NCBI GenBank assembly: GCA_964432465.1
Contig: CAYSNI010000064.1
Coordinates: 1 to 29,658 of the forward strand
Source of the DNA: JAHFLQ01 sp964432465
GTDB lineage: Bacteria; Patescibacteriota; Minisyncoccia; UBA6257; WO2-44-18
DNA length: 29,658 nt
Direction: 5' to 3'
Positions 20,787-28,400 of the stretch are shown here, piece after piece. How positions within the stretch are numbered: position 1 is the stretch's first letter; each line of letters opens with the position of its first letter. The notes beneath the pieces are model-generated. The model did not search any database. It was not told where the DNA came from and saw nothing but the letters and a program-made list of their open reading frames with translations. Position numbers and translations under genes: made by a program.

Positions 20787-22826
20787 CTACCGAGAACCTA
20801 GCAAGCGCTCGATATCCTTTACCTCTTTTTCTATGTAGCGACTGACCCATTCAAAATCTTTAAGAAGTCGCTGTTCTTTTTCTAAATCCTCAGCCGAAAG
20901 TACTTGGCGCGCTTTAATCTTCTGGATAATGGCCAGCTCCTGCTGAATATCCCGATGAAGCAAAAGGAACCCTTTTTTCACCGCTTCTTCCGCTTCCATA
21001 ACCTCTTTCTCCAGTTTTCTTTGTTTTCTAGTGCCATGATAGCCATGGTAAAGAATAAAACCGGTTACGCTGGCCAGAGCCAAAAAGAGGATCACAATAA
21101 AGATCAAATAAAGAGTTTCAAAACTGATCCTCGAAACTCCAAACTGAATGGCTGTCTGAGAAACGCTAATTTCGTATTGAGCGCTTGGCGCGCTAAGTTC
21201 CGGACCTACTTTATTCTGTGTCCATACCAAGTATCTGCCGGCGGCAAAGAATTCTGGATGCGTGTAGAACCAATCACCTTTTTGATCAGCGTCCACTGTC
21301 GCGCTTAACGTCTGACCATCATGCATGCTCTGCAAATAGATTAAGATCTGGCTACCCGGTACGGAGGTCTTTCCGCCGATATAAAATATCTCCTCATTCG
21401 TAATCTCTTTCGAGATTGTAGTTACGATCGGTGGCGAATCAACATTCCCCGCCGCTTTCACACTTTCAGCTCCAATAAATAGGGATAGCGTGAGCGCTAG
21501 AATCAACACTAGATGTTTCATGTAGCCGGAACGGCGATCCTGAAGCTCCTTCAATTTTCGAGCAATCTCTGGGCTGTTCAAAGCACCAAGTAGGTGATCC
21601 AAGTGGACGCGACGATGCCATTGCCACACGCGCCTGGCAAAATAGGCTAGTGCGCCAAGGATACCCAAGCCTAGTAAGGTCATTGCCCATCTCGGCAAGA
21701 ATCCGAATCCAAGTATTTGGAGAAGAGGCGTGACAATCGAAAGCTTTTTCGTCACTTCTCTCACATTGCCGGCCTTATCATATGCCCGCACAATCACGTC
21801 ATAATAACCAAGCTCCAATGACGGCGAGTAAGGACTGACTGTCTCAATAAAGAATGATTTGCTTTGCTTTTCGATGGCAAGGGGCGGAGTCTGACGTGGC
21901 ACAATTTTTATTTCATAATGATCCAGTCCGGAAAGAGTGTCCGTCGTAAAGAAATTGATCCCCGGCCTCTTGCTGGAAGTACGGGCAAATGGAGAAATTT
22001 CAATCGGGAAATCCGCCGGTGGCGTCGTGTCCACGTTTACCGCGAAGTGGCTGGTTTCACCCCATACGCCATTCCTTAAAGCCTTGACATGAAAAAAACT
22101 AGTTCCTTCAACCGCGTTCTTGTAGATAACTGAAGTCCGAGCCACTCCTTCGGAAATATTGTCCGGTATATCGATTGGCTCATCACTCAGTACGTAGCTG
22201 TATTCATCGGCGGAAGAGACGTTGCTCCACTGTAAAACTACTGTGCCATTTTTATACCAACGGCTCTGATCCGGATGACTATCAGAAACAACGATCGGCC
22301 CGCGCGGTGGTGGCAAGGTTAGATCATAAATACCGCTACCAATATCAACAAGTACATCCGTCGCCAATCCATCGTTCAATAGCACCTTCGATTCAGGCGC
22401 GATTCGAACAATTGCTTGGCCAACTGATTTAACTCTGAAAGTGATCGTTGCTAATACGCCACGATCAGTGTTAATGCCGGGATTAGGCACCCCACCTTGA
22501 AAACGAATAGTGCCTTGTTGATTATCAAAATGCGGCTGGGAAGTCCAAATGCTGACAATCGAATTCCCAAGAGAAGGTGAGACGATCTGGAGCTTGTCTG
22601 GTGGATAATTAAGATTTACATCCAGCGCGTTAATAAATTTGCCATTGGTATTCAGCACGATTGAAGTCGTAAAAGTGCCACCGGTAACAAAAGTTCCGGT
22701 AGGCGGTGACAAATACAATGATGCGCCGGTCGCTCCGAAAGATTTTTCCGTTATTGAAACAACAAAAAGCCCGACTAAAAAGACAGTTAAAACTGCCGTT
22801 GCCATCAATTTTGACAGTTTCAGCAT
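20787..22826 (-). CDS. Membrane-anchored cohesin-domain surface protein, possibly a fusion of two secreted proteins
   Basis: A 679-residue protein from ATG 22826. Residues 1-30 are a signal peptide (LMATAVLTVFLVGLFVVS). Residues about 36-170 form a cohesin-like beta domain: SLYLSPPTGTFVTGGTF, then ALDVNLNYPPDKLQIV and GVLATITFRVKS, which in cellulosomes binds dockerin. Two Ig/Fn3-like segments follow (HPDQSRWYKNGTVVLQWS; PGINFFTTDTLSGLDHYEIK). There is a membrane span near 378-398, then at residue 436 MKHLVLILALTLSLFIGAES, an apparent second signal peptide, another beta domain (IYIGGKTSVPGS-like), a second span near 580-600, and a charged coiled-coil tail (RKQRKLEKEVMEAEEAV). The longer frame from ATG 22853 contains the -10 box, so 22826 is preferred. 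The dockerin protein gene lies immediately upstream. Confidence 0.75.
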   Translation of the reverse strand: MLKLSKLMATAVLTVFLVGLFVVSITEKSFGATGASLYLSPPTGTFVTGGTFTTSIVLNTNGKFINALDVNLNYPPDKLQIVSPSLGNSIVSIWTSQPHFDNQQGTIRFQGGVPNPGINTDRGVLATITFRVKSVGQAIVRIAPESKVLLNDGLATDVLVDIGSGIYDLTLPPPRGPIVVSDSHPDQSRWYKNGTVVLQWSNVSSADEYSYVLSDEPIDIPDNISEGVARTSVIYKNAVEGTSFFHVKALRNGVWGETSHFAVNVDTTPPADFPIEISPFARTSSKRPGINFFTTDTLSGLDHYEIKIVPRQTPPLAIEKQSKSFFIETVSPYSPSLELGYYDVIVRAYDKAGNVREVTKKLSIVTPLLQILGFGFLPRWAMTLLGLGILGALAYFARRVWQWHRRVHLDHLLGALNSPEIARKLKELQDRRSGYMKHLVLILALTLSLFIGAESVKAAGNVDSPPIVTTISKEITNEEIFYIGGKTSVPGSQILIYLQSMHDGQTLSATVDADQKGDWFYTHPEFFAAGRYLVWTQNKVGPELSAPSAQYEISVSQTAIQFGVSRISFETLYLIFIVILFLALASVTGFILYHGYHGTRKQRKLEKEVMEAEEAVKKGFLLLHRDIQQELAIIQKIKARQVLSAEDLEKEQRLLKDFEWVSRYIEKEVKDIERLLGSR

Positions 22827-22836
22827 TCTATTACTT

Positions 22837-22845
22837 ATTATATCA
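22837..22845 (-). promoter_or_regulatory. Extended -10 promoter of the cohesin gene
   Basis: TGATATAAT on the minus strand, with its last base 11 nt before ATG 22826, predicting a leader of about 4 nt. An AATTGACCT motif lies at 22861-22869 just upstream. Confidence 0.55.
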
Positions 22846-22912
22846 CAGTGCATTTGAGATAATTGACCTAATTACTAGTTAGAAATTAGGGCAATTAGAT
22901 AATTCGGCTAAT

Positions 22913-23479
22913 TTACCGCCCGGTCCAATCACTTAGCAAAATACTCAGATCAAAAATATCCACCTTTTTATCGGCATTACGATCTGGATTCGGACGTCCT
23001 AAACCAAGCACCGTCACAAGCGCGCTCGCGAAATTCGGTTGGGTCAATGGCTTTTCCCACCAATAAAACAAGATGCCGACGTCGTAAATATCAACAAAAC
23101 CATCACAGTTAAGATCTGACTTCGTGCAAGCCTTGATTAGGCCAAAAAGCTTCTTGAAGATTTCTAAAATTGGACCGCCGCCGCCCGGCTGTGACGGGGT
23201 TGGTGACGGGGTACTGCCACTGGAAGCGACCGCATCAGCGTAATATTGAAATCCGGACTTAATATTGAAATTAGAGGAATCGCCCACTCCAATAAATGGC
23301 TGACCGACTGAGCCGAAGAGTCGAAAGTTTCCCGAGGATGAAAATCCGCTGTTATTAAAAACTGGATCTTTCACGGTGTAATTGGTGGAGGTAAAATCTG
23401 CCGCTGATGCAGGAAGAGAAGTTAGAAAATAGAAAATAGAAAGTAGAACCAAGAAGCAGAACTTGTGCAAAGGCTTCAT
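22913..23479 (-). CDS. Secreted dockerin-domain protein
   Basis: A 188-residue exported protein. The signal peptide is MKPLHKFCFLVLLSIFYF with an ASAAD cleavage region near residue 27. Residues about 28-80 carry a short repeat type common on surface proteins of this group (FTSTNYTVKDPVFNNSG, then GSVGQPFIGVGDSSNFNIKSGF). A Ser/Pro/Gly linker (about 86-103) leads to a C-terminal dockerin: DLNCDGFVDIYD (122-133) and DRNADKKVDIFD (166-177) are two EF-hand-like calcium loops, each followed by a hydrophobic helix (VGILFYWW; LSILLSDW). Dockerins bind cohesins, and a cohesin protein is encoded 86 nt downstream. A 20-bp palindrome and a GATAAT box lie directly upstream of its ATG, so it may be separately regulated. 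Confidence 0.85.
   Translation of the reverse strand: MKPLHKFCFLVLLSIFYFLTSLPASAADFTSTNYTVKDPVFNNSGFSSSGNFRLFGSVGQPFIGVGDSSNFNIKSGFQYYADAVASSGSTPSPTPSQPGGGGPILEIFKKLFGLIKACTKSDLNCDGFVDIYDVGILFYWWEKPLTQPNFASALVTVLGLGRPNPDRNADKKVDIFDLSILLSDWTGR
23418..23450. repeat. TTCTA-type short tandem repeat inside the dockerin signal-peptide codons
   Basis: On the plus strand AGAAGTTAGAAAATAGAAA and further near-copies of TAGAAA repeat several times. Related sequence recurs intergenically at 23643-23675. It encodes the hydrophobic LLSIFYFLTS part of the signal peptide. Confidence 0.5.
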
Positions 23480-23487
23480 TTTGAAAA

Positions 23488-23513
23488 ATTATCTGTTAAT
23501 TTATAAATTAACA
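23488..23513 (-). promoter_or_regulatory. Palindromic operator candidate and -10 box upstream of the dockerin gene
   Basis: TGTTAATTTATAAATTAACA (23494-23513) is a perfect 20-bp palindrome. It abuts GATAAT (23493-23488), whose end is 9 nt before the ATG at 23479. No good -35 is present, which suits an activator- or repressor-controlled promoter. Confidence 0.45.
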
Positions 23514-23587
23514 CAGCCAAATCACGCGCCTTCTGCCAAACAATCAGATCCTTAAATGATTTTGTTAACATTTTTATTTTATTTCCC

Positions 23588-23631
23588 GAGCTTGTCGAGG
23601 GAGTACATTGTTGTAGTGCTTCGACAAGCTC
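23588..23631. repeat. Inverted repeat GAGCTTGTCGA / TCGACAAGCTC
   Basis: Perfect 11-bp arms at 23588-23598 and 23621-23631 with a 22-nt loop, between the anchored-protein gene and the dockerin gene. No U-tract follows, so it is not a standard terminator. The arm sequence resembles a palindrome I recall as frequent in many environmental bacterial genomes. Confidence 0.6.
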
Positions 23632-23642
23632 AGCAACTAAAT

Positions 23643-23675
23643 ACTATTTTCTAGATTCTACTTTCTAGCTTCTAA
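23643..23675. repeat. TTCTA-type AT-rich repeat between surface genes
   Basis: Units such as TTTTCTAGATTCTACTTTC and CTAGCTTCTAATTA repeat TTCTA at 23643-23675, running into the stop of the gene at 23672. Same motif as in 23418-23450. Confidence 0.4.
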
Positions 23676-24220
23676 TTAAATTTCCAGGTTTTCATTATAT
23701 TTGCTAGCCAAGAATCAAGATTAGCGTAGGTGCTTATCTCGTAGAGATAACCATCTTTAGTAAACCAGAGCTCACGGGTTTTTCCTATTTTTGGCGATTC
23801 GCTCCAAAAGATAAGTGCTCGGGTGTCATCACCGATAATCACCTCCTTCGGATCTTCAATAACCGTAGAAGGCAGATCTTTCAAAATTGTTTCTCGGGTA
23901 ATTACTCCACCACCGTAAGAAGTGATAAACATCTGAAAGCCAATTTTTTCTTTACCTTCTTTCAGTGAGCCTGCCGAACTATTTTGGAATACCGTCGTAT
24001 CCCCTGCCTCATCATAAAACTCAGCCAAGTTTAGATCAGCTGGGTATTCAAAAGAAAAATTATAATCTTTGCTCTGATAAAGCTTGGTCTTGGGAAGTTC
24101 AGCTATTTCTTTTACTTCTGCAGGAGCCTTACCAAAGAAAAACGCCGTCGCGAGAATCCCGGCCACCAAAATGACGAGCCCTGCTAGTTTAAACAATCGC
24201 ATTTTTGTGTAGAGTTTCAT
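23672..24220 (-). CDS. Membrane-anchored extracytoplasmic protein (PsbP-like), unknown function
   Basis: A 182-residue protein with an N-terminal membrane anchor (KLAGLVILVAGILATAFFFG at about 11-30) without an obvious cleavage or lipobox site, then one globular outside domain. The phrase YQSKDYNFSFEYPADL at about 48-63 and the ending WLANIMKTWKFN resemble the PsbP/Mog1-type domain seen in many small secreted proteins of uncharacterised role. The ATG at 24220 overlaps the end of the upstream gene by 32 nt; an internal ATG at 24202 is an alternative start. No Shine-Dalgarno site was found for either. It is in the middle of the surface cluster and probably co-transcribed with the four-repeat protein. 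Confidence 0.65.
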   Translation of the reverse strand: MKLYTKMRLFKLAGLVILVAGILATAFFFGKAPAEVKEIAELPKTKLYQSKDYNFSFEYPADLNLAEFYDEAGDTTVFQNSSAGSLKEGKEKIGFQMFITSYGGGVITRETILKDLPSTVIEDPKEVIIGDDTRALIFWSESPKIGKTRELWFTKDGYLYEISTYANLDSWLANIMKTWKFN

Positions 24221-25409
24221 TTTGAATTAATCTAATCTCTCTCCCGCGCAAGCGGATTTGCGTGCCGCGCAGTCGTGTCTGTCTTTTTGGCCATTCTATC
24301 ATGTGAACTACAATTCCCGGAGTACAAGCTAGGCTGTTTACAGCAGCTCGGCTCATTCGTAACACAGAAGTGCCCGTGGTTGTGCTGGTAACAAAAAATG
24401 GAATTGAGAAAACGTCGTTAGCGCATCCGTTATTAGCCTCTGCAGAAAATATAGAGAGGATTGGGGTGCTGTTAGCAGCGTTAATCCCCGCAAAGAACAT
24501 ATCCACATCAGACTCTATCGCCGCTGTGTAAATTTCATTTTTAAACTGAACCTTAGTTGTGTCCGTCATCTCTACAGCAAACCAAGAAATATCGAGTTGG
24601 CCTTTTAGCTGACCGTTATCCCCGTCACGACAAAACTGAACAGTGGTAGTGTCGGTCGTTGACGCGGTACTGAATAACTCGCCTTCAAATCCATCGGCGA
24701 ATTGGTCTCCTGCGGCGGTGTGTACGATGAATGTCTTATCCTGGTTCACTGCGGGACTCAACGTAGCAGTAATGCACTGATCAAGAATTGTAGCAAGACC
24801 ACTTTGCACGGCGGCATTATCCAGCTCAACTACCTGCCACGGAATAGAGACTGCCCCGCCGGTTTCATTTCTTCCTAACTGAATTGTCGAGGTGTCAGTA
24901 AATCTTGCCTGTATGGAAAACTGCTCATCAATAGTAGCAAGGGTCGAGGAAGAGTTCTGAAGAGGATTATTTAGAACGATGAAAGCCTTGGTTGCGTCAA
25001 CGGTCGCAATCGTAACAGTAGTAGAGGCGGTACCAGAGCCTAATAATGTAACATCGCGCTGAACATTTATCCCGCCATCGAATTCGATAACTTGCCAAGC
25101 AGTAAATGGCCCATTAACAACGCTCCCGTCAGTTCCGGAATCAATTCTCAGTGTTGTTGAATTCACCAGTTCACAATTAGTGAAATACCGAGCGCTTGAG
25201 CTACCGGCTAATCTAGTATTACAAAAAACAATGGTTTTGCTTGGATTTACCGCGGTAATGGTAATATCTATAAAATTGGACAGCTGTTGTCCGGTGATTC
25301 CCGTCTGTATCGACTTCACATTTCCGTAGCTCGCCTCTGCTTCCGGTAAGCCAAAAACCCCCAGAAAAAAAGCTGCGGATACGATTATGATAAGAAGCGA
25401 TTTTTGCAT
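24189..25409 (-). CDS. Secreted four-repeat beta protein, unknown function
   Basis: A 406-residue exported protein: signal peptide MQKSLLIIIVSAAFFLGVFG with cleavage near AEASYG. The rest is about four diverged repeats of 85-95 residues. Each holds a strand with KTIVFCNT / KAFIVLNN / KTFIVHTA, a TTLRI / STIQL / TTVQF strand, and a closing WQVIEF / WQVVEL / WFAVEM / HMIEW strand, so the repeats end near residues 112, 202, 290 and 375. Paired Cys residues suggest disulphides. The last 30 residues (RQTRLRGTQIRLRGREIR and on) are strongly basic and unlike the repeats; they overlap the next gene and may be read-through after a lost stop. It starts 4 nt after the giant fibre gene, so the two are surely co-expressed. 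Confidence 0.7.
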   Translation of the reverse strand: MQKSLLIIIVSAAFFLGVFGLPEAEASYGNVKSIQTGITGQQLSNFIDITITAVNPSKTIVFCNTRLAGSSSARYFTNCELVNSTTLRIDSGTDGSVVNGPFTAWQVIEFDGGINVQRDVTLLGSGTASTTVTIATVDATKAFIVLNNPLQNSSSTLATIDEQFSIQARFTDTSTIQLGRNETGGAVSIPWQVVELDNAAVQSGLATILDQCITATLSPAVNQDKTFIVHTAAGDQFADGFEGELFSTASTTDTTTVQFCRDGDNGQLKGQLDISWFAVEMTDTTKVQFKNEIYTAAIESDVDMFFAGINAANSTPILSIFSAEANNGCANDVFSIPFFVTSTTTGTSVLRMSRAAVNSLACTPGIVVHMIEWPKRQTRLRGTQIRLRGREIRLIQNETLHKNAIV

Positions 25410-25413
25410 GAGA

Positions 25414-28400
25414 TTAAGGAGTTGCCGGAGCTTCAGGCGCTGGTTCAGAAATAGGAGTTGGAGCGGGTTCAGAAATCGTCACAGGCTGCGAAGCCGGCTC
25501 AGCTTGAGACGGAGACTCTGATGGTTCGGGTACCGGAACTACTTCCGGAGTCGAAGTGGCTTCGGGAGCCGGTGCGGGAGCCGGCACAAGCTCAACCGGT
25601 CCCGGCGCTGGAGGCTCAACAACCACCGGCTCTTCAATCACAATTATTGGATTCGGCGGACTCACCACTAGTCCAGGAGTGGTGCTAGCCAAAACTTCTG
25701 GCGTTGTAGTTCCAAGCGATGGGGCAATCACCGTCTGGTAACCTGTCTGCTTCGCGGTGACTAGATAGTGGATTGTTGTACTTGCGATAGTCTTCCCACC
25801 CGGAACGCCGAATGCCTGAAGACGGAAGCCAGTATAGTTACCGTCGTTGTCTTTAAATAGGTTTGCGATTTGAGCCAATATGAGACCAGTCGCGTTTGCC
25901 TCAGGAGTCAACTGAATACTCGGCTTACCGGTACCGACGCTATAATCGAAAGTAATATCCGCCCAACCTTCTTCGTTAGTGGTCATACTCCCGGCGAACG
26001 AATCATTCTCCACCCTGATCACACCTTTAAGTGAGAGATTGCCTCTGGCATCGATCTTGAATAATTCAGCATCGTTGCTTCTGACTACAAAGAGCGCCTT
26101 ATCTGGTTGGCCGTCCACGTTGTTCACATTTGCATCTATCGAACCGTCGTTTCTTATCAGCAAGCGATCTACGCCGTTCTGTTGAAGTTGGAGCAGGCTA
26201 CCCGATCCTTTCTGATTAATCAGGAAGCTGTTGGAGGTCGTGGTAGAAATCCATTCACCGCCTTGCTGGATGGTTTTGGTCGTGTCTTCAAGTTCGACAT
26301 TCCAATCAAGCTGTTGATAACCGATATTTATAAACATCATTACCGTTCCGATGCCCTTGCTGTGGTATTCCAAAGCACGCCCGATTGTCGCGCCGGACCG
26401 GTTCGCCTTCATGGCGTAGCCCTGGCTATAGGCAGTAGTCAGATAATCACCCGGTTTAATCGGCCCGCCCTCATCTGTAACTTTAACCGGGACGCGACCG
26501 GCAATGGCAATCGGTCGAGTCACCTGATTCTTGAACTCTTCCTTACCTAACTCAATACCCGGTTCGGTAGAGACGATTCCAATCGCGTTTTTAGCGTACG
26601 GACTGCTAGAGCGCTCCAAAAAGGCAGTTCCTCGAAGAGTGTCTTCCGCTTGAGCAACGTCATTTCCAATTACCATCACATCTCCCGATTCAATCGAGGA
26701 ATCTTTCACTGGGAATCTTTCGGCAACGTCAGCCGCAACTGTGTTCAAAGATCCGGCATGAATCTGACCGTACTGGTTGGTCACTGTAAATACCGGGGAC
26801 GGAACGATCAATCCGCGTTGTGGGCTATTGGCCGAATCATAATCCAAGCGAATATATCCAGTCGTACCGGCACTACCGCTAGCACAATTATCCAGACCGT
26901 CCGATTGCTGCATATAACTACCAACTTGACCAGCCTTTCCACCTGGGCAACCACTGCCGCCACCACCAAAACCACTTGCTACAGGTGCTGAAGCGCTCGC
27001 CGCGCCACCAGTACCGCCGCCGAGCGGTTTCGACGCGGTGGAAGTCGCCGCCAGCCACGGTTCGGCCGGAATACCATCGACGAAACTCAAACTACCGGTT
27101 TTTATATAAACCGCACCGCCGGAACCGCCGCCGCCGGAACCACCCGCCGCACCGCCACCACCACTACCACCAGTTCTGGTTGCGTTAGAAGTGCCAGCCG
27201 TACCATCGGCACCAGCGGTTCCAGAACCGCCACCCAGCCCGTTGGCAAGTATCGCGTTACCAGCCGTACTATCAATTGTCAACGCGTTCGCAAAAATCAG
27301 CAACGAACCACCACCAGCGCCGCCGGAGCCGCCAAGACCACCGGCGCCACCGGCGCCACCGTTGTCTGAACCAGCGGCGCTATCACCAGCGCCGCCACCA
27401 CCGGCGCCGCCGCCACCACCACCGGCGCCACCGCCACTACCAATAGAAATTCGAGATAAGTCCTTAGGCATGTAAGGAGTGGAGCTCGCCGCTCCGCCAC
27501 CAATACCGCCAGGGCCGACTGGTCCTCCAGCACCGGTATCGTTACCGCCACCACCACCGGAACCGCCTTCAAATCCTTTTGAGGTTGGAATTCCATAACT
27601 GCCACCCGCGCCACCGCCGCCGGAACCGCCGCCACCGCCTCCGGTACCATCACCAGTACCAGTGCCACGACCGTGTCCACCGCCGAAACCGCCACCACCA
27701 CCACCGCCAGCCCCAGGACCCTGAGCCATATCACCTTCACCGCCGTTACCTCCTTGATTACCGTGTCCACCGTCACCCACACCACCGGCGCCGGCAACCC
27801 CGGTACTAGTAGCGAACAGACCACCCAAAAATCCCTTACCGCTGACGTCAATAGATTTTTCAGCGTTTAATGTAACCGTGCCATTCGCGCGGAAAACAAG
27901 GACACCGCCAGTACCTAAGCTACCAGCTGTGTCACCAGAGTGCGTGCTTGTGCCGTACCGACTAACCGTCAACTGCCCACCATCACTAACAGTTACGTTA
28001 CTCCAATTCGGAATACGGATAACCTGCACATCATTACGTAAGTCATCATCATAATAGGTGTGTTCAAAATTTGTGGTGACAGTAATAATTCCGCCAGAGG
28101 TGATCTCGTCTACAGTCTTGTACTCATAAAAACCGATTGCCGCTTCAGGAGTAGTAGAGGCGTTAGGAGTATTGGTAGCTGCCGCCGACATCTGAATAAT
28201 CATAATTTCGTCACCGGCTATAAGCCATCCGGTTCCGGTAGTCGCCACTGCCACCTGATTTTGACCGGACGTTACCATAGTCGGAGTTTCCGCGCCGGTT
28301 GTTGGATTACCAAGATCTACGGCGTAACAAGTTGGACCGGAGGCAGATGAATCGTCATCAATATCGGAAACCGTGCAGTCCTCAACTTCGGCTACCGTGA

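Noticed and set aside
26930..27810. CRISPR array or tandem DNA repeat array
   Set aside because: The repetitive look comes from Gly codons in a coding frame. There are no equal-length repeats with unique spacers.
27297..27851. Long Val/Ala-rich minus frame and several Pro/His/Arg-rich plus frames at 26.9-27.9 kb
   Set aside because: They are alternative-frame shadows of the Gly-codon repeats in the giant protein. Composition is extreme and no ribosome-binding sites are seen.
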